Shown here: positions 21,407 to 31,588 of the stretch, one piece after another
Numbering within the stretch: the first letter of the stretch is position 1
Layout of the letters: each line of letters opens with the position of its first letter
Source of the DNA: Exobasidium rhododendri
Taxonomy: Eukaryota; Basidiomycota; Exobasidiomycetes; Exobasidiales; Exobasidiaceae
Length of the DNA stretch: 64,000 bases
Assembly (NCBI GenBank): GCA_026210745.1
Contig: CP110631.1
Location: 186,001-250,000 of the forward strand
Direction of reading: 5' to 3'
Program-made: the position numbers and the translations under genes
The notes under the pieces: generated by a model
What the model was told of the DNA's origin: nothing
The model's input: only the letters and a program-made list of their open reading frames with translations
The model's database searches: none

Positions 21407-23200
21407 CTACACTTTGATCTCACTCTCGTGCCTGTTGAGACAGTTGGAAGTATGTTCTTGCTCCGCCAGCACTGGCGCCCCTTGAATAGCCGGGTAGGGG
21501 TACTTGACCAAGGCCCACTTCAGGACAAAGGCCATGACGAATGCAATGATCATGAAGGCCATCGTGACTGCAAAGCCCATTCGATGGAGATCCGTGGTGC
21601 TGGAGGGGAAGAGGAAGGAGCCGTCTGGAAGGATGATAGACATGAACCGTCAGGATAGTGTTCACTCTTCCTACGTCACACGGTAGATACACACAGATCG
21701 AGGCACTGTTACCGAGCGCGTTCACGATGGCTTGGGCGATGGCTCGTTTCTCGGACGGGTGGGGAACTGAGAGTAAAAGGAGTAGAGGTCAGCCTTTATT
21801 GCTTTTATTCTTACTTGCAAGAAGAATCTACTCACTAGCATTGGATACGTAGATGCTCACGAGCGGGCCTGTAGTGAAAAAAGAAGGACTGAGTTAGTAT
21901 CTTTGTGAAATCAGAGAGTCCATCATGCTGTGAGGAGACACTTACAGGCAGCGTAGACTCCAGCCACTCCGAAGCACAATAGCACGTATCTCCCGGTATG
22001 GTTCGTGACGCCGATGATGGCGGCAAAGCAAACGATGGCGAGTGCTGAAGCGACTGCAAGATGGTACGATCGCTCCTTGAAGTAGTCGGAAGAGAAGCAA
22101 AAGGCGAGGATGGCGACGAGAGCACAGACGTAGATGGGTGCAGTGTAGTACTGGATCTCGAAGCCGGTGTAGCCCATGGACTGTAGGAAGAAGAGAGAGA
22201 GAGAGAGAGGAGTAAGAGAGACAGGCAGATGGATGAATAATAACATGTAATGACTAACCTTGACGAGACTGGGGATAAAGTACTGGATAGTCTGACTACC
22301 GGTCGTGGACATATAAGTGAGGACGAATGCCCAGGTGCGCCAGTCGGACAAGGCCATCTTAAGTGCCACTGTGTGTGACTCCTTTTCACCGCTTTGAGCG
22401 CTTCCCAACGAGTCATCAGCGAGACGTTGACTAGCCAGTTGTCGCTCTCGAGGTGTGAGCCATCGTGTATTGGACGGGTAATCGGGCAAAGTAAAGAAGG
22501 CGATGAGAGATACGGCACAAGTAGCGGCTCCTTCGACAATGAACAACCAACGCCACCCACGCAGTCCAGAGTGTCCATCTAGTGTCTTAAGAAGGCCACC
22601 GGCGATCAAGCCTCCAAATATTCCAGAGATGGCCACGGCAGAGTAGTATAGACTGTAGCGGCGACCCAACTCCCCCTTCTTGTACCACGAGGAAAGGAGG
22701 AAGAGAACGCCTGGAGCGAAGCTTGCTTCTACGATACCCAGTAAGAATCGTAATCCTGCGATCGCTTGCCAGCTTTTTGCTGCGGCAAAGCACATCGACA
22801 GGCCGCCCCAAACAAACATCATAGATGGAAGCAAAATTGATGGTCTTGCGCGAGTTAGGATCATGTTGCTGGGAGCCTCTGCTAGGACATACGATATGAA
22901 GAAAACGAGCAAGACGATGGAGTATGCTTGACTGGTCATGTTGAGATCCTCCTTCATGCCGGCCGTGTAAGCATTCCCGATATTGGATCGATCAAGGTAT
23001 GACAACAAATACATAATAAATACCGAAGGTATCAATCGCATGTCGATCTTGCGGAGGAGAGCCTTCTCCTCTGCTTCGTCTGCTTCGATTCGACCAGGAG
23101 CGTCTCGAAGTGATGTTGCAGAGACGTCATCGGTGACGCCATGTTGAACGACTGGCATGCTGTACTTCTCGTTGTCTTCCTGCTGTTTGAATGTTGACAT
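21407..23200 (-). CDS. MFS transporter, anion:cation symporter (Dal5/allantoate permease) family
   Basis: Five exons on the minus strand, 23200..22259, 22180..21946, 21868..21836, 21766..21695 and 21624..21407, encode about 499 residues. The family signature is clear: KIDMRLIPSVFIMYLLSYLD followed by RSNIGNAYTAGMKEDL, then the loop PSNMILTRARPS, FLLGIVEASFAPG, and late SIYGSFLFPSS across the last splice. Twelve membrane helices are expected. Relatives import carboxylates such as allantoate, nicotinate, pantothenate, tartrate or sugar acids. The C-terminal exons are tiny (33 and 72 nt); the last donor, T|GTGTGTATC, was chosen because it restores the family motif GNSASIYGSFLFP. The gene is head-to-head with the erythronate-dehydrogenase-like gene, so the likely cargo is an organic or sugar acid (inference). 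Confidence 0.88.
22190..22214. repeat. GA-rich simple repeat inside an intron
   Basis: Agagagagagagagagag within intron 1 of the Dal5-type transporter gene; on the coding strand it is a CT tract next to the acceptor. Confidence 0.75.
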
Positions 23201-23775
23201 GGTAGGGAGGATGGTGTGAAGCGAAGGAGAAGGAGCAGGAGGTGGTGGTGGTGGTGTAGAGGGAGGATGTTGTGAAGTGAAGGAGCGGGAGATGATGGTG
23301 GTAGAGAGGAGAAAGAAGTGGCGGTTCCTGATTTGGGTGTCTTTAAATTCCCTGGTTTGTGCGTCTTTATACCCTAATAAACATGTGCGAATACTCCGTT
23401 GCTGCATTCATTGATAGTCGCAGTACTAAGGCAAAGGAATAGTGATATTCAGTGCAGGCTTTCCCTTGTTCTACCCCGCATTTGCCATGTATGGATAGGT
23501 CGGTGGGGGGTGAGGAGGGAGAGAGAGGAGGGAAGAAAGGGAAAGGGAAAGAGCGCGCGCTCTACATGCGGGGCAGTGAAGCAGTCTAATTCCTCACGCT
23601 ATTGATTCAGACGATTATCCGCGTCCCCGCATTTTGCCCACCCCCACCCCCTCCAGTTTTCCCCGCGCTTATACTACTAACGAGAGGAGCGCCGTCATTT
23701 TCCTCCCTTACGCGGCTCATCTTCACGCGGGGGGAAAGTCACTCCCATCTCCCTTATAAGCAGGCACAGGAGATC
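23201..23775. promoter_or_regulatory. Shared bidirectional promoter of transporter and DenD-like gene
   Basis: 575 bases between two divergent start codons. It contains a minus-strand TATAAAG (plus-strand ctttata at 23365-23371) for the transporter and a plus-strand TATAAG at 23755-23760. A GA-rich block (23500-23555) and C-rich runs lie between. Confidence 0.6.
23365..23371 (-). promoter_or_regulatory. TATA box of the Dal5-type transporter gene
   Basis: TATAAAG on the minus strand, about 165 bases upstream of the transporter ATG. Confidence 0.5.
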
Positions 23776-25018
23776 ATGAGCTTGAGTGACAGCCACAACG
23801 GCCCTCAATCTGCAACTACCACTACAACCGCAACCAACTCAAAGGAGATGACTGTCACATACCAGACGATACTGATCACCGGTGGAGGAGGATGGCTGGG
23901 AGGTCTGCTACCTGCCACATTCGTGCATCGTGAGCCCGACAAGTACTTCAGCTTGTGAGTTGACCAATTATAAGGGAGAGTTGTCGATGACAGCTAAACA
24001 AAAACTGATGATCTTCTCTTCCAGCATCCTCGCAGACATCGTCGAACCAAAGGTGCCAAAGGGCGTCGCAGCCAAGTTTGTGACGCGCAAAGCAGATCTG
24101 TCCAAGCAGGAGGAGATCGATGCACTCTTTTCCACCGAGCTGGGCACACCCGATGTGATCCTGTCGATGCACGGGATCATGAGTCTAGGCAGCGAGGGTG
24201 AGTTAATCGTTCAGGAGCGCGCTTAGTAAATCGAAGAAACAACGCTGACTGGAGATTGATCTGCAGAAAACTTCGACCTGGGCATGAGGATCAACTTCGA
24301 CAGCACGCGAGCTCTTCTCGACAAGGCACGACACAGCAAAGACAAGAATGGGAACCCAATCACATTCGTCTTCACATCGAGTGTCGCCACGTACGGCGGT
24401 GATTTGCCCGATGTGGTCTTGCCGTCGACGGCGTGCACACCAGAGGGAAGCTACGGAATGGCCAAGCTGATGGGGGAGATGCTCGTCACTGAATACACTC
24501 GAAGAGGCTACATCAATGGAATCTCCGTCAAGCTGCCCACAGTTGTTCCTCGACCGGGTGTACCCTCTCGAGCGACGTCGGCCTTCGTCTCCGGAATCGT
24601 AAGGGAGCCCTTGGCGGGAGTGGAAGCCATCTGTCCCATCGGAACGAGCCTTTCTGATCCGATCTTGAACGAGACAGGCGTCTGGGTGGCAAAACCTTCC
24701 ACCACACTACACAACATCGCACAGGCAAAGAACGTGATCATCAATGCAGCCTCAAGGGACAAGATGACGCCTTGGTCTCGAAGTGTTCAGCTGCCCGGCT
24801 TCACCGTCACGGTAGCACAGATCATCGAAGCGCTACACAAGGTGCGCGGACAGAAAGCCGTCGATCTAATCAAGTTCGAGCATGACGAGACTTGCAGGAG
24901 AATCGTGTCAAGCTGGCCGCGAGAGTTCGACAACACGTACGCCCTCTCCCTTGGCTTCGTTGTTGATACTGACGGATATGAGGGAGCCATTCACGAATAC
25001 ATCAAGACGAACATGTAG
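23776..25018 (+). CDS. NAD-dependent epimerase/dehydratase family, D-erythronate dehydrogenase-like
   Basis: Three exons, 23776..23954, 24025..24197 and 24267..25018, encode about 367 residues. It is an extended SDR: the Rossmann loop ILITGGGGWLGG, an ADL segment after exon 2, the TSSVATYGG strand, and active-site Tyr/Lys in SYGMAKLMGEM (YxxxK). The following stretch, RRGYINGISVKLPTVVPRPG and SAFVSGIVREPLAG, is characteristic of the DenD/LtnD-adjacent group of D-erythronate dehydrogenases rather than of sugar-nucleotide epimerases. The expected reaction is oxidation of a four-carbon acid sugar at C2 with NAD+. The first 24 residues are Thr/Ser-rich, and a TATAAG lies only ~16 bases before this ATG. 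The in-frame ATG at 23848 (MTVTYQTILITGG) may therefore be the real start. Confidence 0.85.
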
Positions 25019-25073
25019 ACTAGTCACCATTGATGCTGCGAATGATATGATACATAATGTACAATGTACTACT

Positions 25074-28000
25074 TTACTTGACGGCGTGGCGTGCCATGTA
25101 CAGCAGTATGAGTCGGAACGAGGCAGCCAATCCCCAGTCATGTCGAGCGAGGAGCAGTGCAAAGCGTTCGAGGACGTGTGACGCTACTGTTGAGTTGGTC
25201 TTGCTCTTTGCTATCGCCGTGTCCATATCCCCGTTGAGTGCCCCAATCCCCTCGATTCGAATGGCCGAGGATGACAATGGCCATGGACAGACTTCCCCTC
25301 TTTCAAAGGACTCGTACTTGCCATGGATCCAAGCTTCGACTAGTTGGGCATGTCTGGAAGGTGAAGGAGTGTCCCGCCTCTGTAGTGAGCTGTCGTCGTA
25401 TTCGGCAGGACTATTGTCATCGAAGCGGGGTGTCAAGAACAAATCTAGACAGCCCGCCCTACCAACACTAGCAACTTGATCGTCTGTAAGTCGAGGTAGG
25501 ACGTTGGTAGTAGACGATGCCGCGACGCTTAGATATTCCCCTGCACCCCTCGCAAACTGGGTGTAGGCCCACATTCCAAGAGCTGCATGGAAGAGGCTCA
25601 TTGTACAGATGTTACTCTGCATTCCACTTTTGTACCTCCGTTCCATGTCGACCTTGAAGGAAGAGTGTACGATCGAGTGAATCTGAGCAGAGGCCAGTAG
25701 TATCCGCCTCATCTTGATCTGATTCGCTTCACTTCCATCGATCCACGCTTGCAGCCATCGTATTGCCCCTTGACGTCGTTCTGATGACATTCCTGAGCGA
25801 CCCGCAGCGTCTCGAAGCTTGTCAAATAGCAAAGGCGGTCCAGTGAAATGAAGAGTAGCCAGAAGGTTCAACAATTGCACCTCTGTGGCTAAAGGTAGCA
25901 TGCTCTGCTGGTGAACTCTGCTACCGCTTCGCATCTCTGCCGCTTTCGATAATCGCTGCATCGCCTGTGTAGCGGCGCAGTCCGTGCCTTTATCAGAGAT
26001 ACTACTATCGTCGTCGAAGAGAATCTTTTCTTTGCTCGCATCCCAGCGGATCCTGTAGAGCGTCACCGAGAGTATGTAAGCCTCAAGGGGGCTGAGATGC
26101 AATGGCGCAGAAGGGCTGGACGTTTGAAGGAGCTGTCGGAGTGGGTCGAGAAGATTCTTCCGGCTTGACTCCTCGACACGCAGGGTGCGTTGGCGGTACA
26201 TCCACGCCTCGGCACTGTTTGCATTCCACAGATCGACATGACAGGGCATCGGTGCGTTGATCTCCGTGTATCGAAACATCGGCGCTACATCGAGGTAGGT
26301 GCTGAACTTTTGATCGTAGAGATAGACGAACCAGCCAAGTCGGAGTCTTGTCTCACTTGCGATCCACGACTTCCACTTGCTTTGCAGTGTAGAAGAAGGG
26401 TCATCGTCGGCTTTTTCACCCCCTTTTTCCGTCCCTGGCATACCAGACAGAGAGGGGTCATTGCTCTGTGACAGCAACCCTAGTCGCCGCACGGCAGTCA
26501 CGATCCCACCTCGATTACGCTCTGCTAGCTTGTTCAATCGCTTGTCGCCCGAGCCGATCCCAAAGATTTGCTGCAGGAGCCATGCCTGGTTGATGCTCAC
26601 ATCGGTGAATCCTCTCTGATCAGCTTCGTAGGCGCTCATCACACCGATACGTACGAGTTCAGAGAAGGCCACGGACAGCGTTGATGCAGTCTTGCGAAGC
26701 TGGGAAAAGGACGGCGAGGTTGCGTCATTGTCTGTGCTGCTGATCGAATGCTTCATCTCGGAAGGGTAGAAGACGAATCCGATGGTGATGACACTGAGGA
26801 GTAGGATGGGTGGAGCTGTGTTTGGATCGAACGTGGCTGCATGGATCAAGGGAACAAAGAGCTGAAACTTGGCAAAGAAGAGGCTGACGAGCTTTTCCAG
26901 TTGTGAGGTAGTCAAGAAGGTAGAGGGTGGAGCTGAGCTGAAGGAGTAAATCGACCATGGATGACGACAGGAGTGTGTGAGGTACGAGAGCAGCTTCAGC
27001 CTTGTCTCGTCGTGGATCGTCCATTGCAGAGATGCCCGTTGGTCTTCTTGACAGTCATCAATGAGGATCATGAAGTCGGACGGGGTGCAGTCGGCTTCTT
27101 TTTCCTTTGACAAGTCTGCGAGGGTGAAGACGGACAGCTCGATAGTGGGAGGCTTCCTGCGTGATGGACAGAATTCTTGCGGCCAAGAGTCTTCCCCATT
27201 ACTGTCATCCTCCTCTTGGAGCAGTGCTTGCTGCTGACTGCCCACTCTCTGCCCTCCTCTGCCCTGATGAAACCCATCTGGCCGGCTCAGTCCTGCCACT
27301 TCCTTGCGCTGCTGTCCTGCTGCAGTGGAAGACAAAGAAAGAGCGGTGTTGGCAAGATTGAGCAAATTGAGAGTCTCTGTCGTATCCAGTGCCGTGTTGG
27401 AACCGCCAAAGATCTCATCATTGTCACAATTGTCCAGTCGAGCATGCGTGAGGTCTCCAGCTCCAGCGATTCTACCTTGCCACGTCCCTTGAAGTACATC
27501 GGCCAGATCAGGAACGACTGCAGTGTCCACACTGATATCAGTCATGTCGTCAAAGAACCAATCAAGACCAGTGAAGGTCTGATCGCCAAAGTTGCGAGTA
27601 CTTTCCTCTTCCCAGTCAGTGTAGCTGATCCTGTCCAGTAGACCAATATTGGGCGCATGCATTTCAACACTGTGCATAGATGTCTGATCTTGATATTGCT
27701 GCTGTTGCTGTAAATCTTCGACACAAAGTTTGACTTGTGGATCGTACATCGGCTCGAGTGAGTTCGTCGGCAGTTGAAAGCCTGCAATGTCGTCATGTCG
27801 CTGCCTCGACGACCCTAGCGCTGGACCGATTGTCGCTTGCATGAGGACTTCTTGATTCATCTCGGGAGAAAATTGCTGAGTCCATTGACCAGTCTTACTA
27901 TCATTTCTGGCACTCAGAGAGTCCAACGAGCGCTGGCCAAAATTTGCCACATCTCTGTCGGAGAGAGACGACGAAGAAGCGATGCCCACTGATGCTGAGG

Positions 28001-28289
28001 CGGGTGAGATCTCATCTCCTCTCATTGGTGAGGCGTCGTTCGAACACTGGTCTTCAGTCTTACCCACATCCTGATCAATCTTGAAGATCTTCAACTTGCG
28101 CTCATGACCGCGTTTGTGCCGCAGGAGGGCATCACTTCGTAGAAATGAGCGTCCACAACCAGAGTAGTTGCAACGATGCTCCTTGCGCTCACTGGTCGGA
28201 TCACTGGCTTTTGGGTGCGTCGTATCGATATGTCGGCGCAGATGCTCAGCTCGGACGTAGCTCTTGGAGCATTGAGAGCAGCCAAGCAT
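25074..28289 (-). CDS. C2H2 zinc-finger transcription factor with fungal-specific domain
   Basis: A single exon of 1,071 residues. The N-terminus carries two C2H2 fingers: CSQCSKSYVRAEHLRRHIDTTH (residues ~4-25) and CNYSGCGRSFLRSDALLRHKRGH (~39-61), followed by a basic stretch. A long low-complexity region with poly-Gln (LQQQQQYQ) and acidic segments follows. From ~residue 430 a fungal_trans-type (PF04082-like) middle-homology region is seen (HDETRLKLLSYLTHSCRHPW, LFFAKFQLFVPLIHAATFD, IASETRLRLGWFVYLYD). Such two-finger C2H2 factors act in the nucleus as pathway regulators. The gene ends only 55 bases from the convergent DenD-like gene, and with the transporter and aldolase nearby it is a good candidate local regulator (inference). 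Confidence 0.88.
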   Translation of the reverse strand: MLGCSQCSKSYVRAEHLRRHIDTTHPKASDPTSERKEHRCNYSGCGRSFLRSDALLRHKRGHERKLKIFKIDQDVGKTEDQCSNDASPMRGDEISPASASVGIASSSSLSDRDVANFGQRSLDSLSARNDSKTGQWTQQFSPEMNQEVLMQATIGPALGSSRQRHDDIAGFQLPTNSLEPMYDPQVKLCVEDLQQQQQYQDQTSMHSVEMHAPNIGLLDRISYTDWEEESTRNFGDQTFTGLDWFFDDMTDISVDTAVVPDLADVLQGTWQGRIAGAGDLTHARLDNCDNDEIFGGSNTALDTTETLNLLNLANTALSLSSTAAGQQRKEVAGLSRPDGFHQGRGGQRVGSQQQALLQEEDDSNGEDSWPQEFCPSRRKPPTIELSVFTLADLSKEKEADCTPSDFMILIDDCQEDQRASLQWTIHDETRLKLLSYLTHSCRHPWSIYSFSSAPPSTFLTTSQLEKLVSLFFAKFQLFVPLIHAATFDPNTAPPILLLSVITIGFVFYPSEMKHSISSTDNDATSPSFSQLRKTASTLSVAFSELVRIGVMSAYEADQRGFTDVSINQAWLLQQIFGIGSGDKRLNKLAERNRGGIVTAVRRLGLLSQSNDPSLSGMPGTEKGGEKADDDPSSTLQSKWKSWIASETRLRLGWFVYLYDQKFSTYLDVAPMFRYTEINAPMPCHVDLWNANSAEAWMYRQRTLRVEESSRKNLLDPLRQLLQTSSPSAPLHLSPLEAYILSVTLYRIRWDASKEKILFDDDSSISDKGTDCAATQAMQRLSKAAEMRSGSRVHQQSMLPLATEVQLLNLLATLHFTGPPLLFDKLRDAAGRSGMSSERRQGAIRWLQAWIDGSEANQIKMRRILLASAQIHSIVHSSFKVDMERRYKSGMQSNICTMSLFHAALGMWAYTQFARGAGEYLSVAASSTTNVLPRLTDDQVASVGRAGCLDLFLTPRFDDNSPAEYDDSSLQRRDTPSPSRHAQLVEAWIHGKYESFERGEVCPWPLSSSAIRIEGIGALNGDMDTAIAKSKTNSTVASHVLERFALLLARHDWGLAASFRLILLYMARHAVK

Positions 28290-28615
28290 GGCTTTTTTAA
28301 CATGGATCTAGTCTGATTGGCACTTGTCCATGCTTAAGATGGTGTGAATCGAGTGGTTATATGAAAGAGAGAGCGGGGTAAATTGTAGGGTTAATCTTTT
28401 TTAGGTTCTCAACTACTCCCGTTTGGAGTGCCAATGCAATTCACAGGCACCAGATTGCCAGAGCAGATTTCAATCTAATTAGAGGAATCTGCGCGTCAAG
28501 GATAGATGTGAAATCTTCTTTGCCCTCGGTGTGACCTTGACACAAGCAGCAACTTTATCCATCTGGAAGTCGCTTTGCTGGTGCCGTACTTGCGCAGAGT
28601 CTCTGGCGAACAGGC
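28290..28615. other. Divergent promoter between two transcription factor genes
   Basis: 326 bases separating the C2H2 factor (minus) from the bZIP-DUF3425 factor (plus). No gene. An A/T-rich patch lies at 28385-28415. Confidence 0.55.
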
Positions 28616-29644
28616 ATGTCGCATCAGGAGATGTCATACCGAGAGCGGCGTCGTCTGCAGAACAAACTTGCTCAACGAAGGTTTCGCAACAAGGAGCGGG
28701 ACCGCCAAGCAAGCGGCACAAGAGGCCAGCTCGAAACGTCTCAACCCTCTCGACAGCATCAGCAAGATCTTCAAGGACAGAGCTTGCTCGAAGGTGACAA
28801 CTCCGTCGAAGTGATCTCCTCCGGTAGCTCAACCAGTCAAGACTTCTACCAGTCGCCATACTCCAATCTCATTCCCCAAGGGGCCAATGTCCAGAACGTC
28901 GAGCCTGCGAAAAACGGCTTTAAATCCTGTACTGGCGTTCCCTTCAACCAGACTTCCACAATATCAAGGCAGGCGCTGATCATACACAATCTTCCAGCTT
29001 CCTACTACCGATACATACGTCTGCCTTCTCCCCACACCAGCTCGTTCAATTTTCCAAGCATGCACTTCGCTAAAGCATTATTCGACAATGCAGACCGACT
29101 CGGAATAGATGCCGCTGTCCTCAACGACTTCGATGGGATATCATACATAGCGGAGAGCTGGTGCAAGTACAACCATCAGGTGAAGTCGAATGCTCAATTT
29201 GGCATGATTGTCTCGAATCCCTCGTCGAGCGAGGGTATGGCTGGTAGATCACTACGATTCGACGATGTTCCCGAGAATATGCACCCAACGTCGCTACAAC
29301 TTCGCATCGAGCATCATCCCTGGATCGACGTCGGCTTTGTCTGGCCATCCATGAGGGAGAAGATCCTCTGCCTACTGGACACCTTCTTCGATGATGAGGA
29401 GCTGTGTAGAGATGCCATGCTTGCTGGTCTACCTGGCTCAATGATACTGGAGCCGGCGTTTCACATTTGGGGAGATGATCCCATGGACGAGGAAGCTTGG
29501 GAGGTTTCAGAAACATTTGCGCAAAAGTGGTGGTTCCTACTGGATGACAAGATACTTCGCAGAACGGCTTGGTGGAGACGACAAAGGGGACTACCGCCCA
29601 TCAAAAGAGCGATTGCGCTCGAATTCAACCTGAAGCCGACTTGA
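28616..29644 (+). CDS. bZIP-type regulator with DUF3425 domain
   Basis: A single exon of 342 residues. Residues ~9-31 (RERRRLQNKLAQRRFRNKER) form an AP-1-like bZIP basic region with the N-x3-AQRRFR core. The expected leucine heptads after it are missing; the sequence becomes Ser/Gln-rich (QLETSQPSRQHQQDLQ). The C-terminal half has the DUF3425 pattern: LRIEHHPWIDVGFVWPSMRE, then LCRDAMLAG and EAWEVSETFAQKWWFLLD. This bZIP plus DUF3425 layout is common in filamentous fungi and is often found near metabolic gene clusters. It likely binds DNA as a dimer through the basic region, with dimerisation provided elsewhere. It is transcribed divergently from the C2H2 factor. Another DUF3425 protein lies at 46202-47233. 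Confidence 0.84.
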   Translation: MSHQEMSYRERRRLQNKLAQRRFRNKERDRQASGTRGQLETSQPSRQHQQDLQGQSLLEGDNSVEVISSGSSTSQDFYQSPYSNLIPQGANVQNVEPAKNGFKSCTGVPFNQTSTISRQALIIHNLPASYYRYIRLPSPHTSSFNFPSMHFAKALFDNADRLGIDAAVLNDFDGISYIAESWCKYNHQVKSNAQFGMIVSNPSSSEGMAGRSLRFDDVPENMHPTSLQLRIEHHPWIDVGFVWPSMREKILCLLDTFFDDEELCRDAMLAGLPGSMILEPAFHIWGDDPMDEEAWEVSETFAQKWWFLLDDKILRRTAWWRRQRGLPPIKRAIALEFNLKPT

Positions 29645-30063
29645 GCTTTGTTGTGGAAAGAAAGGTTTAGTCAACCTCAAATAACGGATGAAGGGAGCAG
29701 GACAGCTTAAAGTTCATCAGCGTGAATCTCATATACTGTGTCACCGTATACTAGCAACAAGAGCAAGCTTTATAAATGACAGACAATCGAGACTGGGCCA
29801 AGCGACGGCCCAAATACCTTTCTCTGAAGATCGGCAGGACATTTGCAAAATTGCTCAACAGGACAATCCCGTTCTTCGCGCAACAGAAGCGTCAAGGCCC
29901 TCTCCTCTGGATGACTAGGTCTAAGATGCTCTTCTGGCGTCTATCTCTTCAAAGGGTATCAATTTACGTACTACGATGCACAGATACGAACAAGAGATAG
30001 ATCTAGAGATTCGCACGTAGAGGTGGTACAGGGAAGAAGCCTCGTATTGCCGCATCTCCCTCT
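29645..30063. other. Intergenic between convergent genes, no gene seen
   Basis: 3'-to-3' spacer between the bZIP-DUF3425 gene and an SDR gene. Open frames of ~75 codons carry no motif. Confidence 0.55.
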
Positions 30064-31035
30064 TTAGTTGCTTGTAAGAACTTTCGTCACGCCTGGCTCA
30101 ATCGACTCGAGGATCTTGCTCAACTGTGCCCATACTTTCTGTCCTGCCTCTACTCCTTCAGCGCTCTTGACAAAGGGAGAGACTTCTCCATCGTCGACCT
30201 TTCCATCGTGCATGTACTGTCCATGAGAGTCCGGTCCGGCAGTGGCAGAATGATATAGCGTCCGACTACCAATTTCCGTCGTACGAGCCAAAACGAACTT
30301 CAAGACTGTCAAGAACATTCCACCTGATTCACGAGCCAGTTCTGAATGACAAAGGCCTGGGTTGAGCATGTTGAGCGTCACGTTGCTGCCTTGTAAGAGG
30401 GGTGCGATCTGGCGAAGGACGAGCACTTCGAGCAATTTGCTTGTCATGTAACGTTCCTTCATGGACGTAGGCGAGTTCTTGTCCAAGGCTGCAAAGATGT
30501 CTGCTTCCTTGGCTTCGGGGAACTTGGTCCAGGCATGCACTTCCGACGAGACGATTGTCAGGCGTGGCTTAATGTTGAACTCCTTTGCGACGCTCTTCAG
30601 CTTGGGCACCATTAGCAGAGCAAGCAGAAACGTGCTGATGACATTGATTGTGATGCTTCGTTCGTGTCCTTCCACCAAGGAGAACTCCTTTGTAGCGATT
30701 CCTGCATTCTCGACTATGGCGTCGATTCGTGGCAGAGAGGAAGAAGCCTTGGCAGCGAATGCCTTGACGGAGTCATACGATGCAAGATCTAGGGACCACA
30801 CTTCGATGACGGAGTCGTCACAGCCAGTCGTTGTTTCGATGTCATTCTTCGCCGCTTCGCCTGCCTTGGTGTTTCGCACGGCCAAGATCAATTTAGACAC
30901 CTTTAACGTAGCGAAATGACGAGCTGCTTCTTTGCCCAGTCCCGTGTTTGAGCCAGTCACTATGATCGTCTGACCCTCACAAGAGACAGAGGGATATGCT
31001 GGTGTGACAAAGAGTTGAGAGTAGAGAAAGCCCAT
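30064..31035 (-). CDS. Short-chain dehydrogenase/reductase (retinol-dehydrogenase-like)
   Basis: A single exon of 323 residues. It is a classical SDR: cofactor loop TGSNTGLG near residue 27, VRNTKAGE after strand 2 (Arg suggests NADP(H) preference), DLASYDSV, NAGIATKEF, the catalytic strand LTIVSSE with Ser, and the YxxxK pair in RYMTSKLLE. NPGLCHSEL closes the cofactor site. The family reduces or oxidises small carbonyls, sterol-like or polyketide-like substrates. A slightly hydrophobic N-terminus (MGFLYSQLFVTPAYP) could allow membrane association. The next gene, transcribed away from it, is the Trm732 homologue, so no pathway partner is obvious on that side. On the other side lie the DUF3425 regulator and sugar-acid genes. 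Confidence 0.85.
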   Translation of the reverse strand: MGFLYSQLFVTPAYPSVSCEGQTIIVTGSNTGLGKEAARHFATLKVSKLILAVRNTKAGEAAKNDIETTTGCDDSVIEVWSLDLASYDSVKAFAAKASSSLPRIDAIVENAGIATKEFSLVEGHERSITINVISTFLLALLMVPKLKSVAKEFNIKPRLTIVSSEVHAWTKFPEAKEADIFAALDKNSPTSMKERYMTSKLLEVLVLRQIAPLLQGSNVTLNMLNPGLCHSELARESGGMFLTVLKFVLARTTEIGSRTLYHSATAGPDSHGQYMHDGKVDDGEVSPFVKSAEGVEAGQKVWAQLSKILESIEPGVTKVLTSN

Positions 31036-31588
31036 GATGGATAGTTATAGGAGGGTGATGTGTACGTAGAAGACAAAGAAAGCTAGGTGAACCAGGAGAG
31101 ACGAGTAGGAAGTGTTAATCTTTCTATATAGTTGAACGAAGGCGGAAGCCGCTGAGCTGCCAGGGCGGAATTTGTTCCCTCGACGCAAATACGCAAATCA
31201 TCCTTTGTCTCCTATCTACACTGTACTCTCATTATCACTTACCGGTAGAAAACTCGTCATTGCAAGGGAAAAAAGGGTAAGGGCCTGACTGCCCGAATTT
31301 TGTATGTGGACATTCATCTCTCTATCGCCGAACGACACTCCACTTGCTAATCTAGCAGGAACGGCTCAGCCACCGGACGAATCTTTGCAGATGCGTGTCC
31401 GCGGGCATAGCCACGTGTCGTGCGACCCTTTTTTTAAGATTATACCGGTACCTCGCTCTGCTTCAGCCAATCTTTAGGAAGATTCAAGTCGAAGGAGGTA
31501 GCATAATATTCGTGTGGTATACATGCTTGGTATATACGACTCGGGGGAGGAGCGTGTAAAGGAAGGGGCTTTAGTGAAACAAGCAGAC
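31036..31588. other. Divergent promoter, SDR and Trm732 genes
   Basis: No gene seen. A short A/T run (ttttttaagatt) lies near 31429-31441, ahead of the Trm732 gene. Confidence 0.55.

Noticed and set aside
21835-22578. 247-codon minus-strand frame in the Dal5-type transporter
   Set aside because: Out-of-frame reading of the transporter exons and introns, rich in Ser and Leu with no motif.
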